This document shows, in pieces, positions 50,524-62,903 of a stretch of DNA of 64,000 nucleotides. Numbering within the stretch: position 1 is the first letter of the stretch; the number at the start of each line of letters is the position of its first letter. The stretch spans positions 21,366,853-21,430,852 of the forward strand of contig NC_081144.1 of assembly GCF_958295425.1 (NCBI RefSeq), given 5' to 3'. The notes beneath the pieces were generated by a model that ran no database searches, was not told the origin of the DNA, and was given only the letters and a program-made list of their open reading frames with translations. The position numbers were made by a program, and so were the translations under genes. This stretch comes from Solea solea (lineage: Eukaryota > Chordata > Actinopteri > Pleuronectiformes > Soleidae).

Positions 50524-53500
50524 TAGATAGATAGATACAAAGAAAAAACCCTAAAGCAAGACAATTTCTCTACTCTACATCATCCATGCCTCTCATTAAT
50601 ATGTATAATGATTTACATATACTGTATACCTCCATTTCTAAAGGATATACTCTTCATTCTCTCTCAGTGTGGGGCCATTTATTTCTTTGTTCACAGCTTC
50701 TTTGACCATGTGTCCTTCGAATACTGTTTTTGTTTGTTTTTAAATTTTGCTTTGTTCTCTAAAGGCTTCAATGTGATTGTGTCTAATGTAGCACAAACCC
50801 TCCCCCCCCCAAAAAAAAACAAAAAATCTACAGTGAATTGATTTCAGCCACATATTTATGAATAATTTACATCACAGTGAACACTTTTCACTGGAACAAC
50901 CAACGGTTCCTCGGTACACATCCTGCTGACAATCCAGCACAGTATATGCTGTGGAAAGTTAGTGCTTAGTTTGCAACTTGAAAATAACTGAATACATTTA
51001 CAAGAACCTGCACATATTTTCAGGTAATGTGAAAAAAGTGACAGATCCTCTCAAAGAGCCAGTGTTTGTTGTTGTTTCTGAGCTACAGTTGAAAGATGGC
51101 AATGCAACATGGTCAACTCTGTCCAGAATCCAATGCTATGAGAGCACATTCCTCTGATAACACTTAAAACATCCTATGTACAGTCTCTCCCAATGATGAA
51201 ATAAGCAATTAAAAAAATAATTGTATAAAAGGACCAAAAAAATGTCCTGTGGGTAAGTAAGTGCGGGTAAAAAATAGAAACTACAGCCATTTTTCCAACT
51301 CTCTCTTCTCTGATGAATAAAGACGCTGATCTGCCGGCTTCTTCTTCTATAAACAAGTAAAAAAAAAAAAGTCTAGAGTTGGACAATAAACCTAATATAT
51401 TGTGTGTCAATACAGGCAGGAGTTGATGAGATTGCATCAGATCATCTATCAAGTACATGAACCTGTCTGTGGTTATCTGGTGGGCGGGGCTCAGGACAGA
51501 GAGCCTCAATCCCAGATTATTAGAATTCACCCTGAAGATGAAGAGAGACTAAACTATTAACTCTATTATCTGTTTGAATAAAACAAACAACAGAGATCCT
51601 AAAACTCCATATAGACATTTTATATACAGTACATACTTCCAATATTTCACATTTTCCTCAGACAACCTGAAATGAGTCTGTGCACAATGTTATTCGAAAG
51701 TGATTTAAAAAACAACGTTTGAAAACAAGATTGTAATCCAAAGTGGTAACATTTAGTAACGTGTAGTTCCAGCATCAGCGCCCGGTTCAGTGAGTTGCTC
51801 GTCCTCTAATTATGAATGAGATGGATTGCCAAAGGCGGACCATGCACGGATCCTTCACTATATCACAAAACTGCTCCGTGAAGCTCAGTGAAAAACGATG
51901 CTTGGACTTGTGTGGTGGCACATTATGTGCCGGCCTCTGTACACCTGCCAATCCTCTTTCCAGATTTAGGACTCGTGCCAGCAACTTCCCACTCATCCAG
52001 GGAAGGACACATGAGTGAGTGAGGAAGATATAAATGAAGAGAAATAAGAGACAAGGGGAAGACAGTAGATATAGACAAGGGGGATGATAAGAAGTAATAT
52101 TTGGCAAAGGTAGATACATGATACAACAGTATCATGTACCTTTTTTGGCTTGGGCAAGTATAATGTTAATATTTTTGAATGAAGAGACCCGTGATGCTTA
52201 CATTAAATTACCCAAATATATGATTGATAAATGGTTTAAAACAAAGCCAAAAACTAAATACATGAATAAAGAAACAGAAAATGACATTAGGTTTTCAGAA
52301 TGAAAGAGGGAAAGGAGAGAGGGAAAGCTCAATGCCAAGTGGGTCAGTGACCTCCTGCAGAAGCAACATCATGTAAAGTGCCCCCTCAGCAATACACACA
52401 CACAAACAGGTGTCCAATATCAGCGAGACGGCCGTCCATTAGATAGATGGAGGACAGCGGGGCCGAGGCCTAGACACAGGAGCAAAGTGAAGGGTGGACC
52501 TCAGACAGCTTTATTACATTACATTACATTAATAGGACGGTGGCTTCTTAATGCAGTCATGTTCACACATTTTCACTCTGCTGCTCTGTGTGGTCAACCT
52601 TGCCGCGGTAACCTCCATACAGACCAAATGAGGGCGAGGGCAGTGTCTGTCTGGGCAGGTGCCTGCTGAGTGGCTAGTGGGAACACAAAATGTGTATTTA
52701 AACTATAATTTCTGCAAAATGCATCGGATTGCCCTGAAATTCAGTCAGATCGCAATTTTGTCACACACCAAGATACACCACACCAGCAGTCATGAAAACA
52801 TGCCAGAAAGGTCACACACTGGACCAAAACAATGCCGTGATGTTGACACTACTTTACTCTATCGTCAGCTATCGCTCGTCCACGCTGGTATTAGCCACAG
52901 TATCTGCAGATGGTTCTCCACGTCTGCTTCGCAGCAGCATGCGAATGTCTGTTGATCCAGAATGGAGGAGGTGGTTCAGGTCTCGGTGTTTCTCCAAAGC
53001 TGAGAATACGTGTTGCATTTATGCTTTTTCTCGTTTTTACACACAGTATGTACTTGTTACACTGTTGATTAAGTATCTGAATCAAAAGCACATGACACAG
53101 TGTAAAGATGGTGTCACAATCTTCTAGAAGAACAGTGTGGAGCCTGGAGCTGCTCCCATCAAAAATACTTACACACACAGCTTTATATAGCACACTGATG
53201 GTATTTTTGAAGCTCTTATATAATCAGTTTTGGTTTTTGTCTGGGATGAAAAAAAAAAGGATCCGTGTTGGCTTATAGATAAAAAAAAATGTTATGCAAT
53301 AAGTCTATAAATATTGTGCGGATGCTATAAATAAATTGGTTCAGTAGTTGGATCAGAGGATGTGTCTTGGCAATGCATCTCCAAGTGTTTTCATTAGCCT
53401 GGAATGCTTTGATGTCTTGTTGCTAACGACCGACGGGCTTTGAATGCCATGATGAATAGAAATGACAGGAAGTGATGAGCTGCGATGAGGAAAAAAATGA

Positions 53501-56500
53501 CTAAATAGAGCGGAGCAGCAGTAGCCACCCTCGTACGACATACTCATTGTCACCTTCTCCTACTCGCTTCCCATCCTCCTTCTCTGCTCCAGCCCTCTGC
53601 TTGCTGCCTTTGAAGTTCCTTCTTTCCAAGACTGGCGTGCAGTGCCTTGAGACAGTGCAGCGCAGAAAAGGAAGAGGAAACCCCCAGCAACTTCAAAGTG
53701 CTTTTCCTGGGTTGTAGGGAGGTGTGGTCTATTTTTAGTCTGCTGGTGAACACTTCAAGAGGAAGGGGAAGGGCAGATAGAGGAGAGATCATGTCACATG
53801 GTACCTTTATGGACTCCATGTGTTTGTAAATCTTTTTCTTTCATAATCCATGCTTCAATACACCTGATTCAAATAATCTAAGCTAATTAACAAACTCTGC
53901 AAATGCCTGGTAATGACCCATTTATTTGAATCAGGTGTGCTGGAGCAGGGAAACATCTAAAACATGCAGGGCAGGGGGGTCCCAAGGACCAGGATTGAGA
54001 AACACTGGACATCCATCCATCCATTGTCTACCGCTTTATCCTCCACATGAGGGTCCCAGGGCTGCTGGTGTCAATCCCAGCTGATATTGGGCAAAAGGCG
54101 GGGTACGCTGGACTGGTCCAACCAGTCCACATAGAGACAAACAACCACTCACACACTACGGCCAGTGTAGAGTGTCAAATTGACCTCTGCATGTTTATGG
54201 ACATGTGGGAGGAAACTGGGGAACCCGGAGAAATCCACAAACTCCACACAGAAAAGGCCCAGACGCGAACAAACATCCTTCTTGGTGTGAGGTAACAGTG
54301 CTAATCACGTGTATCACTATGTGACCTGTCCTCAACAGTTTAGTTTACTGATATTCAGTTCATTGGGATAGAGAGAGAAAAAGAAACCAGAGCGGTCCTT
54401 ATCTACCTCTTTATCCTCCACATGAGGCAGCTGACATAGGGCGAAAGGTGAGGTAGAACACGGACAGGCCACCAGTCCATCACAGGGAAAACAGAACATA
54501 TTTACATTTAATGGGCATGTAAAAGTGCATAAAGGTGACTTTTAGCGCTCAAAACAGTTATTAAACTCGCAATTCAAAACATTATAGAGCACGGAAACTC
54601 AGCACTAGCTAGCTATCTAGCTAGCAAGCTATCCAGCTAGCTAGCTAGCAGATAGACCCATAGCTGCAACTCGCTTACTTTTCATAGTTGATAACTAATC
54701 GATTATCTGTTGCAACCTCAAAAAACTGACGTTATCGCTCATATACTGTAAAGATGAATGACATGGTTTAAGTGTCTTCACTTTCTTCCAGTGACTCTGC
54801 ATCGCATTTTTCAAAAAGCCCACACTCAATAACTCTGGACAGGTTTCATGCCAGTTGGGGAAACATTCATCAAAAATCCATAAAACACGTTACATGACGC
54901 TCATTACTCAGTTAATGATTTTATCGCGTCGCTTCTATGTTAATATCTTGTATTAGGGTCATAAAAAAAGCTAATAACGCGATGATTTCCCATGATGATT
55001 ACCTCCATTGCTCCTTTATTCTCTCATTACTTACAGTATTATCGTCATTACATTCTTTCTCATTAGACTCTCTCATTACTACCTGCAATTATTTTGTCAG
55101 GCGAGCGGACACATTCCCAAACGGTGCACGTCTCAGCTTGAAACGCGACTCCGCGTATTTGCATGGTTTTCGGGCTTTGGTGACTAATCTCATATCCGCC
55201 CTCATCTGCTGCCGTGAGTTCGCCGCCCACCATTTTCTCATGATGGATGGCTCGCAGATGAAACACGGGCTCTTCAAAGGGAATCACTTATGTGACAAGG
55301 TTTAGTCGTATGACTAATGGACTGCACTGTAATACACTCAGATGCATCAGCTTCATACATTACAAATAAAACATTCCCTCACGTTTGCTGCACTCGGACT
55401 TGAAATCCAGTCACGTTCCAAAGGTGAGCTTAAAGCCAACTGCCTGCTGATCAGAGATCTGCTTTGTAACGTCCTCTCATCTCTTCCGAGAAAAGTGTTC
55501 AGTTATCTTTGATTGTTGTCTTTTTTACACACGTAAAAACATCACTGAAATCACTACACTTGTACAATATTTCCCCCCCTTCCCCAAAAAAGGGAGATGA
55601 TGCTTTACGAACTACTGAAATGATATTTTAAATGTTATGAGGGGGTGAACCAAGGAATAACTTATTACAATTTGAGCTGACTGAGCAGATTAATGGCCTG
55701 GATACAGGATTTAATTTCACTTCCTTTAACCTTTTTTTAGCTTTTTTCTTTTGAAAATACTGGTGAATTTGTCAAAAAAAAATACTGCATTATGAAACCA
55801 AATTAGGCATATTTATAGAATCTGATGTGGATCAGTCTTCATTCACTTACTCCACTTGTATTCATCAGGAATAAATATGTGTAAAGCAGAAGCAGTTGGT
55901 TAGAACTGTATAAGGGATAGTTCAGGTTTTTCGAAGTGTTGTTGTATTGGGCACTGAAACATAGTCAGAGCCAATCGTCGCCAAACATGCTGCTGCTGCT
56001 GTTGGGAACCAGAATTAGACACAGACACTCACTCTCACTGAAAGCATGGCTGCCATTGGGGACACAAAGACAAAACTGGATTCAGCACTCCCCCAAGTAA
56101 AAGATACACCTGCTAAAGTTTACAATGTCTTTTACTTCCATAAGAAAGCCTTTTCTGTCTGGGAAACATTCTCCTGCATCTAAAACACTCGAGGAAAATC
56201 TGCATTTTTAGCTCATAGTGAACACAGGAGCTGCTTGTGTCAATTAGGTAATCCCGAACAAAGGATTTCAAACACAGAAGTCACAATATAACACATTTGA
56301 ACTTAATGATGAGGCAGCATTGGCTCAATAACTCCTGTGCTATGATGTAAAAATGTTGTTATTGCCTATGTACTTTCATTTGTTGGCAAACTAACTGCTG
56401 TCAAGCAACAGGGAAACACAGTGTGTCAAACTAACCTGAGCACGGGGAGACAAAGTTACAGTGACAAATGACTGAAACATGTTTTCCCTCGGGCCTTAGA

Positions 56501-57523
56501 CTGCAGCTGCATGTGCTACATGAGGACACTGACCTACAACCATCCATGTTTAACTTGACACAAGGATAATGAAGCAAATAATGCTTATTTCCACTCAGTG
56601 CCAGGTCATTCTATCACTATGGCATCACCATTCTATCCCTGTCCCCATATTCCTGCAGCTGGACTTGGAGAACGAGTTACAGAAACCATAGTCCGAAGTC
56701 CGAAGGTTAGGGTTAGAATCATTAGGGTTAGAATCAATCATTTTATGGAACAACACCTGGAAACACACCCACTCAGAAGCTTGGAGGCAAGAAGTGCATT
56801 TCTGATACAGATCTCCAAAAATCCTTTGCCATTTCAGCAGGACTTTAATCAATACATCAGGTAATGAACTTTTTTTTAATCTCTGGGCAGCATTAGATGA
56901 CTCCAGAGTGATGTATCTGCCAGTGCTGTGTCTAAACCAATTATTGGCCTGTGAGGCTTTCATGCTAACAAAGAGCCGCTGATCAGCAGAATTTACTGAT
57001 ACTATTATCCTCCGTGTCACCATTCACCCTCATTACACGCGGCAGCCACTGTGTCTGAATGCTGCTTTTAAAATATTCACATTTGCACACCAATTGATTC
57101 CCAGACGTTGAGTCTTTCTGAATGCGCATCGCACTGGAGCGTAATAATCACCGACTTAGCCAAATCTATTTGACTTTTCATGTGTATCACGAGTGATGTT
57201 GCCTGTGGAAAAGACATGTCTGGTCTGGAATGGAGATCCAGTGTGATGCCTGCCATGTATGTTCCTCATCTCCCTGTGGAACCCCCCCTGCTTCACTTAC
57301 AGCCCCTCAGGCGCAGGCTGGCTGCTATTCAAACGGTGCTGGTGAGCTAAGAATAAGGCACAGTCAGCTCCCCGGTGATGCACCCTTTGATAAATAAGCA
57401 AAGGTATAAAGTATGGATTACCGCTTTTGTTAAAGTGCCACAATTACAATGTATGGATTTCACCACAGGGCTTTGCACTGTGTGTATGTAGAGTGTGCTC
57501 ACGTCTTTTTTCGAGGTTAAATT

Positions 57524-57560
<37 letters not shown>

Positions 57561-60500
57561 GTTTGTCTCGGGACGATGTATAAGTATGTATGACTATTAA
57601 ACCCTCTGCGCCGCAGGTGCCTAAACTCAGCACTTTACAGCGAGACCACAATGAGCTCATCAGCATTTCTCACAAAGTGGGGCTAAGTGAGAGTCTATGG
57701 AAAACACGTTGTTTACTTAAATTTAAGTGTGAAGTGGGGACACCACACTGTACGAAGAAAGCAGAAACAGTGAGTGATATAAAAGATTTAGAACCAACCT
57801 GTCTGCATGGTTTGTTTCGGTAACAGACATGGGGATGGGCCATCTCTGTCTCCAAACACTTAAAGTACAATTGCAGAACTCCCTCCATCCATTTTCTACC
57901 GCTTTATCCTCCACAGGAGGGTCGCTGGGGGTGCTGTGCCAATCTCAGCTGACATAGGGCGATAGGTGGGACAGTTCGCCAGTCCATCGCAGGGCCACAT
58001 ATAGAGACAGACAACCATTCACTCTCAATCTCACACCTACAGTCAATTGAGCTAATTTACCTAATGCCCATATTGCTCAAACCACCAGCATTACTACTTG
58101 TACTGTAATCTATGTTGCAATTTCCCATGCTGTAGTAACAGCCAGTGAAGCTGTGCAGTGATTGTCGGTCACCGGTTTTGACGTCACCATCGTGTGTCAT
58201 GTTAAGACACCAGCAAAAGACAAATTGAAATCTGATTTGAGCAGCCAGAGCTTTCAGACAGAGATGCATCTGTCTGTAGAACTTGAATCTCATTTGAAAT
58301 TATAACTTTGGTCAGAACAGGATTTGAGAAAATCTGATTTCTTTTTCCTTTTTTTTTTCTCCCTTTTTCCCGCAAACGTTTAAACAATCTGATTAAAATC
58401 TGGACAGGCGGGGGGGAATTGGATTTTCAGTCTCAACAAGGTCAAAGAAAAGGTCTACCAGTTTTTACGTTTTATCCTGACTTTATCTTTTTTTGTCAAC
58501 CCAATAGCAACAACACGTCCTTTCCCGCTTCTTGCTCCTTGATTCCTCCTTCCTTGAGCCCTCGTTTATTTCGCTGTGCATGATCTAATGTGACAGGTGT
58601 ATTTTAAGTGAGTGCTGTTGTGTGAACGCATGAACCATTCGTTTGCATCTTTAAATCTATCTTTAAAGATTATTTTGTGTTTCATCTGGAGCGGGGGAAT
58701 GAGTGACACAAAGCAGGGGAGAGAGAGACAGGTTCCAGCAACTGTGTGGCACTATTTTTAGAAGTGTGGTTCACATGAGGGCACGGACACCCAAGCATGA
58801 GAAAGGCATGTTTGTTGGGGCTGGGCAGGGAGCTGTGGATGTGTCTGGGCATGTTTTCTGTCAGTTGGTCAAAGGATTTTTGACAGAAACACCAAATAAT
58901 AATGCACTCTAAATTCAGTGAAAGTGGTGGTCAGCCATTTTGTTTGTTCAGATGCTTTGTGGGGGAGGTTGTCATCATGAGGTCTTGAGGCAATAGGACG
59001 GAAAGCATAAATAATGATGCTTTGGGAAAGTTGTTAAATGGGTCAGATTAGACCAAACACTGTGGAGAAGGGTTGTTCTCCTCCTGCTTTAGACCAGTGA
59101 GCATGGCACACATTTCACAGTGGGTTAAATTCCTAGGTTTCACTGTTATTTTCAAAGCCAAATCTACAAATGTACAAATCCAGTTGCCACCAATTGAATG
59201 ACGTGTGAAGCAATTTCACTCGTACAAAGATTCCCTGTGTAGTTTAAATTTCTTCATAAGTTTTCCTTTTGGTGCCATTGGAGGTCATGTGTTTGTTACG
59301 TGCAAGCTGAAATGTAATTGCCTTTACAAACCCCAGTCCCACTTCTCACCTTAATCCTGCTCCTGCTCCTGCTCTCGTCTCCTTCCTCCTGCAGGAGTGT
59401 GCCTGGTGCTGGGTTGCATGATCTTCCCCGACGGGTGGGACGCCGAGGTGATCCGGGACATGTGCGGTGAGCAGACGGGGAAATACTCCCTGGGCGATTG
59501 CTCTGTACGCTGGGCCTACATGCTGGCCATCATGGGCATCCTGGATGCCCTCATCCTCTCCTTCCTGGCCTTCGTCCTGGGAAACAGGCAGACAGACTTC
59601 TATCTCGATGATCTGCAGACAGACAACAAAGGTCAGTCATGGGATAATTAAGCGCAGCCATTCAGAATCAATAATGGCTGAAATATTTTACACCAGCCAC
59701 TAATTTTACCATTAGCTCTGATTTAATGCCAGCAGCAAATTGGCGCCCATGCAGACATAACTTTATAGAATAATGATGTTGGCAAGTGAAAGGCTGTATT
59801 GTTTTGGGAGCTATTCTAGTCCTTTTCATTTTCCTTGATCAATTCTTTATAATGTGGCTCTGCTGGTTCCCCTGCAACGGAGGATGTGTATCAGTCAGTG
59901 AACTCAGTTACCTTTTGAATCATCTCCTGAGTCATTTACCTGTAGTTGCCGTAGTTCCTGTGGTTTCCATGGTCACACCGTGTGAGCCATGGCGGCACTC
60001 TGGTGTTCAACAAAAGGCATGCCGCCTCCCTCCCTGCACTTCACCACTCCCTCAGAGAGCAACTTTGATACAGCCTCATGCTCACTGTTTGACAGACTCA
60101 CTCTGCCAAATTACCAGCAGACATTCTTTGGAATTTAATTAACATGAATGTTTTTTTTCTTTGTGCGTATCTATTTATAAAACTGGGCACAGTCTCCCGT
60201 AATAAATGTGTAGCTGAGTTGTAGTCAGCTGATTAAGTCCAGCTGTAACATTGAACTGTCGATCAGTCTTTTACACATTACCCTTAGATGCATAAGAGGG
60301 GTCAAAAATATTTTCATATTCCAGTATTCCAGGTATTCCTCATAAAACATGTTTGTGTCATACTTTTATAAGACATTTCTTAAGTTTATTGCAAAAAAAA
60401 CATTGATTCTATTGGGGTAATTTTTGACCCCACTCATGGTAGAGTGTAGGTATTGGTAGGTCATGCATCCACGGGTTAATGGATATATTTAATATCAAAT

Positions 60501-62868
60501 CAGTCCAATTAAATACATTCTATTGCAACCACAGAGATATTTTTTGATGGGCAAAAGTGAGGCGACGGCCGCAGAACAACAATAGACTGCATATCAAAAG
60601 AAGACGGTCTTCTTAAATAGAAGGCGATGTCAATTGTGTGTATTATGTTGCCATTTGGAGGAAAATAGATGATAAATCACAACACATGTGAGTTGACAGC
60701 TAGTGTCTCAAAAAACCTCAACATTGTGTCTTCATCAACACCTGGAGGCTTCAAAATAGAGATGCTTACAGGACACATTGCACTTGAGAACAACACACAG
60801 CATGACAGAGACAGCAAAGAACACAATTGAATGAATATAATGAACAAAATTAAACAATGACTTAGATTTATTACATAGTGTAACAGTTAAGTATTTAAAA
60901 CTACATGATTATAAACCAAATTGGACACTGTACATTGACTGTAGATGTGAGTGTGATCGTGGATGGTTGTTTGTCTACATGTGTGTCCCTGTGTGTCCCT
61001 GTGTGTCCCTGTGCTGAGATTGGCACAGCGCGACCCTCATGTGGAGGATAAAGCGGTAGAAGATGGATGGCTGATCATAAACCATATTAGCTGGATTAGC
61101 GAGTCAGTCTTCCTCCAGCTCTTATTTTGTAGGTTTTCGCTGCCGAGGCCATTAACCCAAACGTGATTATCCCAGTTGAAAAATGACTGCGCTCCAACCT
61201 GACCTCAGTTACTCTAGCCAAAATGCTTCCAGCGCTGTATTCAAGAGTGGGAGTGTCCTCCAGAGGGTTTCTGACAGTTTGCATGATGTTGCATCAGGAC
61301 AGTTGAATTGCATTGTTTCAGCTGTGGCAAAAGAGATGAGGAGGAACGGGAGGCAGAAGATGGCCCAGAGTCAAAGACACAATGTGAAACAGCGTGCACA
61401 TAAGCATTACGTGCTTGATATGAATGCAAAGATACAGAAATAAAACAGAGACGAGAAGGAGAACAATGACATAAGACATAGTAGAGGAGAGTGAGATGCA
61501 GACAGAGAAAGAGCAAGATCGAGTACAGGAGAGGAGGAGGAGGAGGAGGAGGAGGCCAAGAGATAAAGACAGAATAGTGACATGAGATGTCTCAGTTCTC
61601 CGACAGTGACTCTCAGTGATGGTTTCCATGGTAACTGGAGATATTCCAGAGAGTGGGCGTGTCTCTCTGTTCTTATCTGATTAACCTCACAGACTGTCTC
61701 AGCGATTTTGCACGTTTACCGCATCTAATGCTTCATCAGCTGTGTAAAGTTTATTCCTTCTCCGCTCGCTTTCATGTCGAGCAAATAAATCTCCCTTCAG
61801 CTGATGTGTGGATCAATGGACAGAACACGGGTGAAAAGTAAGCTCTCTCTATTGGGAAAGACCACATCAGTTTGGGCCTTATGAAGGGATTTTTATCATT
61901 ATCACTATTAAAATACAACATTTGGAGTTTTACCTGCAATGTTACTGCTTTAGAACATTTGTAACCCATATCCATAACTCAGGCATACACGTTGTGCACA
62001 GATATGCACTTTTTAAGGTCTTGGTTTTCACTTTGCATGTGCCAACACTTTTGTTCTTCTCTGTCCTTGCAGATTTCGCCGTGTCGAGGGTAAGTTGACT
62101 TTTGCTTTATGTGTTTATTAAATCTGAGAAATACACAACACGCGTATAAAACCCGTTGTTGGCTGGCCAGCATTGTCCAGTCCTGGACCCCTGCCCGGCT
62201 GTTGCCCTTCTGCAACACACCTGATTCAAATGAATGGGTCGTTATCTGGCTTGTGCAGAGCTCGATGACGAGCTGACCATTCAAATCAGGTGTGTTGGAG
62301 AACACGCAGGGCAGGGGTCCCAGAGGACCAGGGTTGGGAAACACTGTATTAAGTGATAGCGGTTATTAATTCACTATCAAACATTGACACAGTATACACA
62401 AGTATAGTACTAAACTCCATTTTGCATTGTAAGCTGTAATTATTTTACATTTCAAACTTTTTTTGAAACCCAAAAGTGTTTTTCACAAGTTCATTCCATC
62501 ATTGAGTTTCTTCTACAACTTTAGCCCAAAACTGACACACATCTGTATTTAATATTTTTTCTCACTTAGTTTCAAACATAAATAATCCTTGCAAATGAGT
62601 TTTATTCACCACACAATGTTTTAGAACATATAATGTCGATCCTATGAAAAACTGATTAGTGGATTCCAAATATCCAACTATATGATATGTATTATTCTAA
62701 TTTCTCTTTTCTTTGATTTAATTATAGGATCTAAGTTTGTTTTGTAAGTGTCTCCCCAGATTTCGACATTAACGAAAATTACAATATCCTAAGGCAGTTT
62801 TTATTCAGTAAATCCTTTGTTTTATAAAGAATAACAATAGATTTGTATATATATGTATATATATATAT

Positions 62869-62903
<35 letters not shown>

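Larger units (their letters stand above)
42160..59394. other. lhfpl4 intron 1 (about 17 kb)
   Basis: This intron contains microsatellites (CAG8 at 42621-42644, ATG/GTG at 42810-42852, TA at 44258-44314, TG at 49272-49295 and 50491-50522, CT at 57527-57556), a SINE (44795-44890) and several dispersed repeats. Unclassified repeats lie at 44475-44580, 45110-45520 and 46676-46990. No additional exon was recognised. Confidence 0.7.
59632..62072. other. lhfpl4 intron 2
   Basis: It holds a short inverted-repeat element (60291-60438), a dispersed repeat (60945-61072) with three TGTGTCCC units inside, and a (GGA)n run (61530-61555). No other exon is seen. Confidence 0.7.

Noticed and set aside
59397..59651. 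Exon 2 read through into intron 2 as an unspliced gene end
   Set aside because: A consensus donor at 59632 and a matching microexon downstream explain the end better; kept only as a retained-intron possibility.
60985..61012. Short direct repeats as a CRISPR-like array
   Set aside because: Three tandem TGTGTCCC units inside a dispersed repeat, without spacers, in a vertebrate genome.
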